From Rhynchopus sp. YZ270_cl-10 (taxonomy: Eukaryota; Euglenozoa; Diplonemea; Diplonemida; Diplonemidae), in the NCBI GenBank assembly GCA_964035575.1, contig OZ037917.1, positions 558,001 through 622,000 of the forward strand: a stretch of 64,000 bases of DNA, in the 5' to 3' direction. The position numbers and the translations under genes were made by a program. Of this stretch, positions 42,543 through 53,880 are shown piece by piece. Numbering within the stretch: the stretch's first letter is position 1; the number at the start of each line of letters is the position of its first letter. Under the pieces are notes generated by a model. That model ran no database searches, was not told the origin of the DNA, and saw only the letters and a list, made by a program, of their open reading frames with translations.

Positions 42543-43895
42543 CCTGCGATGACTGTTCTTGTGTATGTGTATGTGGAATCTGGTGTGTGAAAATGTGTGG
42601 GTGCGAATTTGTTGGAACACTAAAATAAACTCTGAAAAAACAGGGGCTTGGAGGGTGGCAGGGTTATGGGTGATGATGTAAACGTGGAAGGGGCGGTGCA
42701 CCCGGAAAAGCAGGGGATAAAGCGAGGAGCAAAACGGCACAATTTTTGTGTGGATACCAGTTTCCACACAACACCTTCTCCCTACCGAGATGAGCAATGC
42801 AGGAAGGGAATCATGAAGGTGGTGCATATAACGAAACTCACTTCAAACAAGAAACGGTTACCAGATGAACTAAAGCCTCTCGTGCTGAGTCATCTGATCG
42901 AAAAATATAGACAAGCAACGCTGTGGGCGTGCAAGAATAATACAAAATAAGAGGTGAATGATAAACATGTCATCGTGCATTCCTATCGTTCAAAAATGCG
43001 AAGCTCAAAGTGCAACATACGCGATGCGGACACTTTGGTTCTCTGCAACAACAACAACAACAAAAACAACATCCACCTGATTTCACCCCCTAAAAAAAAC
43101 CCGGCCTTTGGACATATCCGGCCATTTCCGGCCCTTTTCGGACCTATCCGCGCCTGATCGAAAAATATAGACAAGCACCACAGTGGGCGCGCAAGAATAA
43201 TATAAAGTAATAGGTGAATGATAAATATGCCATCGTGCATTACGATCGTTCAAAAATGCGAAGCTCAAAGTGCAACATACGCGATATGAGGTCACTTTGG
43301 TTCTCCACAACAACAACAACAACAATAACAACAACAACATTAAGAAACGCTGATAAAAAACCCCACATCAACACTGAATAGACGAAAAGACGCAGGTAGT
43401 CAGTCGAGAACAATAATTCATCACCCAACCACAGCGATCCAGAGGTCATATCATGTGTTGTTGTGGCTACCACTGGCAGGGCCAGCGTCATATAAAGCAA
43501 ACAAAGAGAAAGGGGAAAACAGGAAATAAAGATAATTAGGTAATATTGAGGAATTGGCGAAGTTATGAAAGAGAAGATGGTGTTGACTGATCCGGCTTTG
43601 CACAGCCTTGCAACCGATTATATATTCGGCAAATTGATGCATGATGCAGCACAGAAAAGCAGTGGTGTTAAAATCAGAGGACAATCATAAAACACAAGAC
43701 TCGCCAGAAACTCGCAAAACAGCAAAGTGTGATGGCATCGTTGTGCAAATAAATTGAGTTGGATGCGGTTGATGAATTGTAAGAACACTCCAAAGACGAC
43801 GTTGGCTCGTTCTCTATTTTTTTCAGGTGTTCGAGTATCTTTTTTCACAAAAAAAATCTCAAACACAACATAAGAACACACTGCAGGACAGCGTC

Positions 43896-45635
43896 CTACC
43901 TGCGGCACGACTTCCACCATCTGTTGCCCACACAGCTCAGTCCCCATGAACAACACGACTCACGCCCCATGCACGAACTGTACTCACGAAGCCTGTACCT
44001 GCACTGTGGTGGCGGTGGTGGTGGCCGTGTCCTGGGTGCAGGTGCAGGTCCAGTGGGTGCACCACCCCCAAGCACACGGCACGACTTCCCGCGACGTTGC
44101 GAACACGAAGGCATGCACTCTGCGTAACGTGAAGTCACCTCGAAGCAGGTGGTGCCCGACTCGCAGCAGTCTGGCGAGAAGAGGCAGCTGCCCCACTTTT
44201 GCACTGGCCATCTGCAACTCGACGGTGATGGTGGTGCTGTGCGAGGTGCTGGTGTTCTCACAGGTGGGCTCGCTGTCCTGGGTGCAGGTCCAGGTGCAGT
44301 GGGTGCACCACCCCCAAGCACACGGCACGACTTCCCGCGACGTGGCGAACACGAAGGCATGCACTCTGCGTAACGTGAAGTCACCTCGAAGCAAGTGGTA
44401 CCCGACACGCAGCAGTCTGGTGAGAAGCGGCAGCTGCCCCACTTTTGCACTGGCCATCTGCAACTCGACGGTGACGGAGCAGGGCGTGGTGGTCGTGTCC
44501 ACACTGGCGGAGGTGGGCTCGATGTCCTGGGTGGGCTGCGTGTCCTTGGCGGGCTCGGTGGGCTCGGGCCGCCTCCACCGCCCTCAACACGCACATTGAC
44601 ACGGCACTCAGAAGCAGGGCCGTCGGATGCGGTGAAGGTTGCAGCCAGGACAAACGTGCGTCCTGCATCGTTGCGTGTTGGTGTGTAGCGCAGGGCTGCG
44701 TAGCCTGTGTCGGTGATGGTTGTCCCGGAGCGTGTCACGAACTGTGTGTCGGGTGCGTTTGTGTTTGGGTACGTGACACGCATGGAACGCGATGCGGTGT
44801 AGAGTGCGTTGAAGTCGACACTGAAGTCCTCACCCACAGGGATCACGAGTGTGGTGCTCTCGCTCTGTGAGGCAATGCAGCGGGGTGCAGTGAACCGTGT
44901 CGAGCATTTGTTGTACATGAACTCAATCCCAGCCACGTCGCCTGCACTCAGCCCGCTGCGCTGGCCAATTGGCTGTGGCGAGATGATTGTTGGCTGACGT
45001 CCGATTCTGAAGCCGTTCGGTCCATAGTGCATGATCGACCCGTAGTCGTACTTGCCCAGGTCACGTCCACTCGCACGGTTCTTATCGAAGTTGTGCTCCA
45101 TCCCACGTGTCACCTGCGAAAGATCAACCCTGACGAACTCGTCTCTGTCCTTGCGCGACTGCTCGTGCGAAAGACCCAGAGAGTGGCCGATCTCGTGAAT
45201 CGTCGCACCCACGCCACACCCATTCGCAATGCTGACACTGTTGACACCGGTACCACGTCTCCCCACAGGTGAACTGCACCCATTTCCATTTTGGAAACGG
45301 ATGTACGGACGCGGACACGACGAGTCAGAGGAACACTGGTTGAAACGGAAGCACGTCTTCGACTCCCAATCCCGCACTGCACTTGCCACACGTGAATCAG
45401 AGGACCTGAGTGGCGACGCAATGTAATAGTTCACAGCCTCCCCCACAGGGAACAGCTGCGACGCACGTGACAGCGGTGTGGCCCCAAGCACGTTCCCAGC
45501 ACGGTCAGTCTCAATGGGCACCTGGATGTCACCTTCGACAATGCTGAAGTCGTAATCCCAGTCGGGACGTCCACCATTCGCAGACACAGCAGCACACATG
45601 CTCAGAACTACCAAGGGTGATGTCTGCCACGACAT
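43896..45635 (-). CDS. Astacin metalloprotease, B type, copy B6
   Basis: The 579-aa protein is identical to B1. It is the last B gene with an A/B-type leader. Confidence 0.92.
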   Translation of the reverse strand: MSWQTSPLVVLSMCAAVSANGGRPDWDYDFSIVEGDIQVPIETDRAGNVLGATPLSRASQLFPVGEAVNYYIASPLRSSDSRVASAVRDWESKTCFRFNQCSSDSSCPRPYIRFQNGNGCSSPVGRRGTGVNSVSIANGCGVGATIHEIGHSLGLSHEQSRKDRDEFVRVDLSQVTRGMEHNFDKNRASGRDLGKYDYGSIMHYGPNGFRIGRQPTIISPQPIGQRSGLSAGDVAGIEFMYNKCSTRFTAPRCIASQSESTTLVIPVGEDFSVDFNALYTASRSMRVTYPNTNAPDTQFVTRSGTTITDTGYAALRYTPTRNDAGRTFVLAATFTASDGPASECRVNVRVEGGGGGPSPPSPPRTRSPPRTSSPPPPVWTRPPRPAPSPSSCRWPVQKWGSCRFSPDCCVSGTTCFEVTSRYAECMPSCSPRRGKSCRVLGGGAPTAPGPAPRTASPPVRTPAPRTAPPSPSSCRWPVQKWGSCLFSPDCCESGTTCFEVTSRYAECMPSCSQRRGKSCRVLGGGAPTGPAPAPRTRPPPPPPQCRYRLREYSSCMGRESCCSWGLSCVGNRWWKSCRR

Positions 45636-46729
45636 CCTGCGATGACTGTTCTTGTGTATGTGTATGTGGAATCTGGTGTGTGAAAATGTGTGGGTGCGAA
45701 TTTGTTGGAACACTAAAATAAACTCTGAAAAAACAGGGGCTTGGAGGGTGGCAGGGTTATGGGTGATGATGTAAACGTGGAAGGGGCGGTGCACCCGGAA
45801 AAGCAGGGGATAAAGCGAGGAGCAAAACGGCACAATTTTTGTGTGGATAACAGTTTCCACACAACACCTTCTCCCCACCGAGATGAGCAATGCAGGAAGG
45901 GAATCATGAAGGTGGTGCATATAACGAAACTCACTTCAAACAAGAAACGGTTACCAGATGAACTAAAGCCTCTCGTGCTGAGGTCATCTGATCGAACAAT
46001 ATAGACAAGCAACGCTGTGGGCGTGCAAGAATAATACGAAATAAGAGGTGAATGATAAACATGCCATCGTGCATTCCTATCGTTCAAAAATGCGAAGCTC
46101 AAAGTGCAACATACGCGATGCGGACACTTTGGTTCTCCGCAACAACAACAACAACAACAACATTAAGAAACGCTGATAAAAAACCCCACATCAACACTGA
46201 ATAGACGAAAAGACGAAAAGACGCAGGTGGTCAGTCGAGAACAATAATTCATCACCCAACCACAGCGATCCAGAGGTCATATCATGTGTTGTTGTGGCTA
46301 CAACCGGCAGGGCCAGTGTTCTATAAAGCAAAGAAAGAGAAAGGGGCAACGGGACATGAAGAGAATTAGGTAATATTGAGGAATTGGCGAAGTTATGAAA
46401 GAGAAGATGGTGTTGACTGATCCGGCTTTGCACAGCCCTGCAACCGATTATATATTCGGCAAATTGATGCATGATGCAGCACAGAAAAGCAGTGGTGTTA
46501 AAATCAGAGGACACTCATAAAACACAAGACTCGCCAGAAACTCGCAAAACAGTAAAGTGCGATGGCATCGTTGTGCAAATAAAATGAGTTGGATGCGGTT
46601 GATGAATTGTAAGAACACCCCAAAGACGACGTTGGCTCGTTCTCTATTTTTTTCAGGTGTTCGAGTATCTTTTTTCACAAAAGAAAAAAACCTCAAACAC
46701 AACATAAGAACACGCTGCAGGACAGCGTC

Positions 46730-48292
46730 CTACCTGCGGCACGACTTCCACCACCTGTTGCCTACACACGTCAACCCAGATGCACAACACGACTCTTTCC
46801 CCATGCATGCACGGTACTCACGCAGCCTGTACCTGCACTGCGGTGGCGGTGGTGGTGGCCGTGTCCTGGGTGCAGGTCCAGGTCCAGTGGGTGCACCACC
46901 CCCAAGCACACGGCACGACTTCCCGCGACGTGGCGAACATGAAGGCATGCACTTTGCGTAACGTGAGTTCACCTCGAAGCAAGTGGTGCCCGACTCGCAG
47001 CAGTCTGGCGAGGAGCGGCAGCTGCCCCACATCTGCACTGGCCAGCCTCTGCAACTCGACGGTGACGGAGCAGGGCGTGGTGGCCGTGTCCACACAGGTG
47101 GAGGTGGGCTCGATGTCCTGGGTGGGCTGCGTGTCCTTGGCGGGCTTGGTGTACGTCTCGGGGGGCTCGGGGGGCTGCGTGTCCTTGGTGGGCTTGGCGG
47201 GCTCGGTGGGCTTGGTGGGCTCGGGCCGCCTCCACCGCCCTCAACACGCACATTGACACGGCACTCAGAAGCAGGGCCGTCGGATGCGGTGAAGGTTGCA
47301 GCCAGGACAAATGTGCGTCCTGCATCGTTGCGTGTTGGTGTGTAGCGCAGGGCTGCGTAGCCTGTGTCGGTGATGGTTGTCCCGGAGCGTGTCACGAACT
47401 GTGTGTCGGGTGCGTTTGTGTTTGGGTACGTGACACGCATGGAACGCGATGCGGTGTAGAGTGCGTTGAAGTCGACACTGAAGGCTTCACCCACAGGGAT
47501 CACGAGTGTGGTGCTCTCGCTCTGTGAGGCAATGCAGCGGGGTGCAGTGAACCGTGTCGAGCATTTGTTGTACATGAACTCAATCCCAGCCACGTCGCCT
47601 GCACTCAGCCCGCTGCGCTGGCCAATTGGCTGTGGCGAGATGATTGTTGGCTGACGTCCGATTCTGAAGCCGTTCGGTCCATAGTGCATGATCGACCCGT
47701 AGTCGTACTTGCCCAGGTCACGTCCACTCGCACGGTTCTTGTCAAAGTTGTGCTCCATCCCACGTGTCACCTGCGAAAGATCAACCCTGACGAACTCGTC
47801 TCTGTCCTTGCGCGACTGCTCGTGCGAAAGACCCAGAGAGTGGCCGATCTCGTGAATCGTCGCACCCACGCCACACCCATTCGCAATGCTGACACTGTTG
47901 ACACCGGTACCACGTCTCCCCACAGGTGAACTGCACCCATTTCCATTTTGGAAACGGATGTACGGACGCGGACACGACGAGTCAGAGGAACACTGGTTGA
48001 AACGGAAGCACGTCTTCGACTCCCAATCCCGCACTGCACTTGCCACACGTGAATCAGAGGACCTGAGTGGCGACGCAATGTAATAGTTCACAGCCTCCCC
48101 CACAGGGAACAGCTGCGACGCACGTGACAGCGGTGTGGCCCCAAGCACGTTCCCAGCACGGTCAGTCTCAATGGGCACCTGGATGTCACCTTCGACAATG
48201 CTGAAGTCGTAATCCCAGTCGGGACGTCCACCATTCGCAGACACAGCAGCACACATGCTCAGGACTACCAAGGGTGATGTCTGCCACGACAT
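46730..48292 (-). CDS. Astacin metalloprotease, C type, copy C6
   Basis: The 520-aa protein is identical to C3 and C5. It is the last C gene before the right end of the array, since the next expected C position (after B7) is replaced by unrelated DNA. Confidence 0.92.
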   Translation of the reverse strand: MSWQTSPLVVLSMCAAVSANGGRPDWDYDFSIVEGDIQVPIETDRAGNVLGATPLSRASQLFPVGEAVNYYIASPLRSSDSRVASAVRDWESKTCFRFNQCSSDSSCPRPYIRFQNGNGCSSPVGRRGTGVNSVSIANGCGVGATIHEIGHSLGLSHEQSRKDRDEFVRVDLSQVTRGMEHNFDKNRASGRDLGKYDYGSIMHYGPNGFRIGRQPTIISPQPIGQRSGLSAGDVAGIEFMYNKCSTRFTAPRCIASQSESTTLVIPVGEAFSVDFNALYTASRSMRVTYPNTNAPDTQFVTRSGTTITDTGYAALRYTPTRNDAGRTFVLAATFTASDGPASECRVNVRVEGGGGGPSPPSPPSPPSPPRTRSPPSPPRRTPSPPRTRSPPRTSSPPPPVWTRPPRPAPSPSSCRGWPVQMWGSCRSSPDCCESGTTCFEVNSRYAKCMPSCSPRRGKSCRVLGGGAPTGPGPAPRTRPPPPPPQCRYRLREYRACMGKESCCASGLTCVGNRWWKSCRR

Positions 48293-49042
48293 CCTGCGAT
48301 GACTGTTCTATATGTGTATGTGGAATCTGGTGTGTGAAGATGTGTGGGCGCGACTTTTTTGGAGATGTGGATGCACACTAAAATTGAGAGCCAGAGGAGG
48401 AGGTGTGGGGTTCAATTTATAAGTACGAACGTCACAAGTAACAGTGTTACTTGAAATATTTGAAAGCAGCAAGAGAAAATGGCGGGAAAGTGATAGACAA
48501 AGCACAGGTGAGTGCAAAAGGGTAATAGAATACGGAGGAGACAGTGCAACATACGCGCATGCAGGCACTTCCGTTCTCCACACCAACAACATCACGAAAC
48601 GCTGATAAAAAAACTACAAACCAACACTGTCAAGACAGAAGACCTGTCGTGGTCGGTAGAGAACAACGGTTCTTCACCCAACCACGGCGATCTAGAGGTC
48701 ATATCATGTGTTGTTGTGGCTACAACCGGCAGGGCCAGTGTTCTATAAAGCAAAGAAAGAGAAAGGGGCAAACAGGAAATAAAGAGAATCCTGTAATGAA
48801 GAAGAGAACAGGGTGCTGGGTTATATTCTATATCCGTGCAACAAGGGGTCCGTTAGGAAAATTAGTGGTGATAAAAGAGAAGTTGAATGTGCAAATAAAA
48901 CAAGACTGGATACAGGATCCGCAAACAGTAAAGCGCGGACAGTTCCGTGGCAGGTTGAGCAATGAATTGGATCTTTGCCTCATAATTGAGGCAGCCACAG
49001 ATCAGATCTGAAAATGACGCCGCAAATGAGACAGAGGCGGGT

Positions 49043-50737
49043 CTACTGCTTCTTGCACGACTTCCACCACCTGTTGCCCACACACGTCAACCCAGATGCA
49101 CAACACGACTCTTTCCCCATGCATGCACGCCATTCGCGCAGCCTGTACCTGCACTGCGGTGGCGGTGGTGGTGGCCGTGTCCTGGGTGCAGGTCCAGGTC
49201 CAGGTGCAGGTCCAGGTGCAGTGGGTGCACCACCCCCAAGCACACGGCACGGCTTCCCGCGACGTGAACATGAAGGCATGCACTTTGCGTAACGTGAGTT
49301 CACCTCGAAGCAGGTGGTGCCCGACTCGCAGCAGTCTGGCGAGGAGCGGCAGCTGCCCCACATCTGCACTGACCGTCTGCAAGTCGACGGTGACGGTGGT
49401 GCTGTGCGAGGTGCTGGTGTTCTCACAGGTGGGCTCGCTGTCCTGGGTGGGCTGCGAGTCCTTGGCGGGCTTGGTGTGCGCACAGGTGGGCTCGGGGGAC
49501 TGCGTGTCCTTGGCGGGCTTGGTGTACGTCTCGGGGGGCTCGCCGTTCTCGGGGGGCTGCGTGTCCTTGGCGGGCTTGGGGGAGGTGTGCGCACAGGTGG
49601 GGTCGGGGGAGGCGGGCTCGAAGTTCTCGGAGGAGTGGGTGTCCTGGAGGGTGGTGGCGGGCTTGCAGTGCCCACCACATCGCCCTCAACACGCACACTG
49701 ACACGGCACTCAGAGGCAGGGCCGTCGGATGCGGTGAAGGTTGCAGCCAGGACAAACGTGCGTCCTGCATCGTTGCGTGTTGGTGTGTAGCGCAGGGCTG
49801 CGGAGCCAGTGTAGGTGATGGTTGTCCCGGAGCGTGTCACGAACTGTGTGTCGGGTGCGTTTGTGTTTGGGTACGTGACACGCATGGAACGCGATGCGGT
49901 GTAGAGTGCGTTGAAGTCGACACTGAAGTCCTCACCCACAGGGATCACGATTGTGGTGCTCTCGCTCTGTGAGGCAATGCAGCGGGGTGCAGTGAACCGT
50001 GTCGAGCATTTGTTGTACATGAACTCAATCCCAGCCACGTCGCCTGCACTCAGCGCGTTGCGCTGGCCAATTGGCTGTGGCGAGATGATTGTTGGCTGAC
50101 GTCCGATTCTGAAGAAGTTGGATCCATAGTGCATGATCGACCCGTAGTCGTACTTGCCCAGGTCACGTCCACTCGCGCTGTTCTTTCTGAAGTTGTTCTG
50201 CAAGCCTTCCTGCACCTGCGAGAGGTCGACAGTAACGTAGTTATCCCTGTCTTTGCGCGACTGCTCGTGCGAAAGACCCAGAGAGTGGCCGATCTCGTGA
50301 ATCGTCGATCCTGCTGAGCACCCACTGGCAAGGTTGACACTGTTGACACCTGCGGAGCGAGCACCGATGGGCGAACTGCACCCATTTCCATTTTGGAAAC
50401 GGATGTACGGACGCGGGCACGACGATTCAGAGGAACAGCGGTTGAAACGGAAGCACGTCTTCGACTCCCAATCCCGCACCGCGCTTGGAATACGTGAATC
50501 AGAAGAGCTGAGTGACGATGCAATAAAGTAGTTCACAGGCTCCCCCACAGGGAACAGCGACGACTCACGTGACAGCGGTGTGGCCCCAAGCACATCCCCA
50601 GCACGGTCAGTCCCAACGGGCACCTGGATGTCACCTTCGACAAGGCTGAAGTCGTAATCCCAGTCGGGACGTCCACCATTCGCAGACACAGCAGCACACA
50701 TGCTCAGGACTACCAAGGGTGATGTCTGCCACGACAT
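49043..50737 (-). CDS. Astacin metalloprotease, A type, copy A7
   Basis: The 564-aa protein is identical to A4-A6 (Glu 351). It is the rightmost A gene. Confidence 0.92.
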   Translation of the reverse strand: MSWQTSPLVVLSMCAAVSANGGRPDWDYDFSLVEGDIQVPVGTDRAGDVLGATPLSRESSLFPVGEPVNYFIASSLSSSDSRIPSAVRDWESKTCFRFNRCSSESSCPRPYIRFQNGNGCSSPIGARSAGVNSVNLASGCSAGSTIHEIGHSLGLSHEQSRKDRDNYVTVDLSQVQEGLQNNFRKNSASGRDLGKYDYGSIMHYGSNFFRIGRQPTIISPQPIGQRNALSAGDVAGIEFMYNKCSTRFTAPRCIASQSESTTIVIPVGEDFSVDFNALYTASRSMRVTYPNTNAPDTQFVTRSGTTITYTGSAALRYTPTRNDAGRTFVLAATFTASDGPASECRVSVRVEGDVVGTASPPPPSRTPTPPRTSSPPPPTPPVRTPPPSPPRTRSPPRTASPPRRTPSPPRTRSPPSPPVRTPSPPRTRSPPRTASPPVRTPAPRTAPPSPSTCRRSVQMWGSCRSSPDCCESGTTCFEVNSRYAKCMPSCSRRGKPCRVLGGGAPTAPGPAPGPGPAPRTRPPPPPPQCRYRLREWRACMGKESCCASGLTCVGNRWWKSCKKQ

Positions 50738-52090
50738 CCTGCGATGACTGTTCTTGTGTATGTGTATGTGGAATCTGGTGTGTGAAAATGTGTGGGTGCG
50801 AATTTGTTGGAACACTAAAATAAACTCTGAAAAAACAGGGGCTTGGAGGGTGGCAGGGTTATGGGTGATGATGTAAACGTGGAAGGGGCGGTGCACCCGG
50901 AAAAGCAGGGGATAAAGCGAGGAGCAAAACGGCACAATTTTTGTGTGGATACCAGTTTCCACACAACACCTTCTCCCTACCGAGATGAGCAATGCAGGAA
51001 GGGAATCATGAAGGTGGTGCATATAACGAAACTCACTTCAAACAAGAAACGGTTACCAGATGAACTAAAGCCTCTCGTGCTGAGTCATCTGATCGAAAAA
51101 TATAGACAAGCAACGCTGTGGGCGTGCAAGAATAATACAAAATAAGAGGTGAATGATAAACATGTCATCGTGCATTCCTATCGTTCAAAAATGCGAAGCT
51201 CAAAGTGCAACATACGCGATGCGGACACTTTGGTTCTCTGCAACAACAACAACAACAAAAACAACATCCACCTGATTTCACCCCCTAAAAAAAACCCGGC
51301 CTTTGGACATATCCGGCCATTTCCGGCCCTTTTCGGACCTATCCGCGCCTGATCGAAAAATATAGACAAGCACCACAGTGGGCGCGCAAGAATAATATAA
51401 AGTAATAGGTGAATGATAAATATGCCATCGTGCATTACGATCGTTCAAAAATGCGAAGCTCAAAGTGCAACATACGCGATATGAGGTCACTTTGGTTCTC
51501 CACAACAACAACAACAACAATAACAACAACAACATTAAGAAACGCTGATAAAAAACCCCACATCAACACTGAATAGACGAAAAGACGCAGGTAGTCAGTC
51601 GAGAACAATAATTCATCACCCAACCACAGCGATCCAGAGGTCATATCATGTGTTGTTGTGGCTACCACTGGCAGGGCCAGCGTCATATAAAGCAAACAAA
51701 GAGAAAGGGGAAAACAGGAAATAAAGATAATTAGGTAATATTGAGGAATTGGCGAAGTTATGAAAGAGAAGATGGTGTTGACTGATCCGGCTTTGCACAG
51801 CCTTGCAACCGATTATATATTCGGCAAATTGATGCATGATGCAGCACAGAAAAGCAGTGGTGTTAAAATCAGAGGACAATCATAAAACACAAGACTCGCC
51901 AGAAACTCGCAAAACAGCAAAGTGTGATGGCATCGTTGTGCAAATAAATTGAGTTGGATGCGGTTGATGAATTGTAAGAACACTCCAAAGACGACGTTGG
52001 CTCGTTCTCTATTTTTTTCAGGTGTTCGAGTATCTTTTTTCACAAAAAAAATCTCAAACACAACATAAGAACACACTGCAGGACAGCGTC

Positions 52091-53830
52091 CTACCTGCGG
52101 CACGACTTCCACCATCTGTTGCCCACACAGCTCAGTCCCCATGAACAACACGACTCACGCCCCATGCACGAACTGTACTCACGAAGCCTGTACCTGCACT
52201 GTGGTGGCGGTGGTGGTGGCCGTGTCCTGGGTGCAGGTGCAGGTCCAGTGGGTGCACCACCCCCAAGCACACGGCACGACTTCCCGCGACGTTGCGAACA
52301 CGAAGGCATGCACTCTGCGTAACGTGAAGTCACCTCGAAGCAGGTGGTGCCCGACTCGCAGCAGTCTGGCGAGAAGAGGCAGCTGCCCCACTTTTGCACT
52401 GGCCATCTGCAACTCGACGGTGATGGTGGTGCTGTGCGAGGTGCTGGTGTTCTCACAGGTGGGCTCGCTGTCCTGGGTGCAGGTCCAGGTGCAGTGGGTG
52501 CACCACCCCCAAGCACACGGCACGACTTCCCGCGACGTGGCGAACACGAAGGCATGCACTCTGCGTAACGTGAAGTCACCTCGAAGCAAGTGGTACCCGA
52601 CACGCAGCAGTCTGGTGAGAAGCGGCAGCTGCCCCACTTTTGCACTGGCCATCTGCAACTCGACGGTGACGGAGCAGGGCGTGGTGGTCGTGTCCACACT
52701 GGCGGAGGTGGGCTCGATGTCCTGGGTGGGCTGCGTGTCCTTGGCGGGCTCGGTGGGCTCGGGCCGCCTCCACCGCCCTCAACACGCACATTGACACGGC
52801 ACTCAGAAGCAGGGCCGTCGGATGCGGTGAAGGTTGCAGCCAGGACAAACGTGCGTCCTGCATCGTTGCGTGTTGGTGTGTAGCGCAGGGCTGCGTAGCC
52901 TGTGTCGGTGATGGTTGTCCCGGAGCGTGTCACGAACTGTGTGTCGGGTGCGTTTGTGTTTGGGTACGTGACACGCATGGAACGCGATGCGGTGTAGAGT
53001 GCGTTGAAGTCGACACTGAAGTCCTCACCCACAGGGATCACGAGTGTGGTGCTCTCGCTCTGTGAGGCAATGCAGCGGGGTGCAGTGAACCGTGTCGAGC
53101 ATTTGTTGTACATGAACTCAATCCCAGCCACGTCGCCTGCACTCAGCCCGCTGCGCTGGCCAATTGGCTGTGGCGAGATGATTGTTGGCTGACGTCCGAT
53201 TCTGAAGCCGTTCGGTCCATAGTGCATGATCGACCCGTAGTCGTACTTGCCCAGGTCACGTCCACTCGCACGGTTCTTATCGAAGTTGTGCTCCATCCCA
53301 CGTGTCACCTGCGAAAGATCAACCCTGACGAACTCGTCTCTGTCCTTGCGCGACTGCTCGTGCGAAAGACCCAGAGAGTGGCCGATCTCGTGAATCGTCG
53401 CACCCACGCCACACCCATTCGCAATGCTGACACTGTTGACACCGGTACCACGTCTCCCCACAGGTGAACTGCACCCATTTCCATTTTGGAAACGGATGTA
53501 CGGACGCGGACACGACGAGTCAGAGGAACACTGGTTGAAACGGAAGCACGTCTTCGACTCCCAATCCCGCACTGCACTTGCCACACGTGAATCAGAGGAC
53601 CTGAGTGGCGACGCAATGTAATAGTTCACAGCCTCCCCCACAGGGAACAGCTGCGACGCACGTGACAGCGGTGTGGCCCCAAGCACGTTCCCAGCACGGT
53701 CAGTCTCAATGGGCACCTGGATGTCACCTTCGACAATGCTGAAGTCGTAATCCCAGTCGGGACGTCCACCATTCGCAGACACAGCAGCACACATGCTCAG
53801 AACTACCAAGGGTGGTGTCTGCCACGACAT
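52091..53830 (-). CDS. Astacin metalloprotease, B type, copy B7 (array-edge copy, S6P)
   Basis: This 579-aa protein differs from other B copies by S6P in the signal peptide. Its leader is not the usual B leader. The ~50 bp upstream of the start (53831-53880) read CTATATG like C genes, then unique DNA begins. It therefore lacks the A/B promoter region, the hairpin motif at its usual place and the conserved spacer block. The 95-codon open extension seen upstream of A and B starts is absent, which supports the chosen start codon. It is probably the first, founder-proximal copy of the array, and its expression could differ or be lost. Confidence 0.92.
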   Translation of the reverse strand: MSWQTPPLVVLSMCAAVSANGGRPDWDYDFSIVEGDIQVPIETDRAGNVLGATPLSRASQLFPVGEAVNYYIASPLRSSDSRVASAVRDWESKTCFRFNQCSSDSSCPRPYIRFQNGNGCSSPVGRRGTGVNSVSIANGCGVGATIHEIGHSLGLSHEQSRKDRDEFVRVDLSQVTRGMEHNFDKNRASGRDLGKYDYGSIMHYGPNGFRIGRQPTIISPQPIGQRSGLSAGDVAGIEFMYNKCSTRFTAPRCIASQSESTTLVIPVGEDFSVDFNALYTASRSMRVTYPNTNAPDTQFVTRSGTTITDTGYAALRYTPTRNDAGRTFVLAATFTASDGPASECRVNVRVEGGGGGPSPPSPPRTRSPPRTSSPPPPVWTRPPRPAPSPSSCRWPVQKWGSCRFSPDCCVSGTTCFEVTSRYAECMPSCSPRRGKSCRVLGGGAPTAPGPAPRTASPPVRTPAPRTAPPSPSSCRWPVQKWGSCLFSPDCCESGTTCFEVTSRYAECMPSCSQRRGKSCRVLGGGAPTGPAPAPRTRPPPPPPQCRYRLREYSSCMGRESCCSWGLSCVGNRWWKSCRR

Positions 53831-53880
53831 CCTGCGATGACTGTTCTATATGTGTATGTGGAATCTGGTGTGCGAAGATG

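Larger units (their letters stand above)
1..53880. repeat. 8195-bp tandem array of three astacin genes (about 6.6 units)
   Basis: Matching gene starts and stops recur at exactly 8195 bp: B stops lie at 2921, 11116, 19311, 27506, 35701, 43896 and 52091. Each unit has one A, one B and one C gene, all on the minus strand. A, B and C are themselves paralogues, so the array is a repeat of an older triplication. Unit-to-unit differences are a handful of single bases and there is no length change between complete units. The left end runs off the window. The right end is at about 53880, where similarity to a C-type leader stops and unrelated A+T-rich DNA begins. The near-identity implies very recent expansion or continuing homogenisation. 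Confidence 0.97.

Noticed and set aside
1-53880. CRISPR-like or bacterial operon reading of the regular repeats
   Set aside because: The repeat unit is 8.2 kb with eukaryotic secreted proteases, and the adjacent gene has GT-AG introns.
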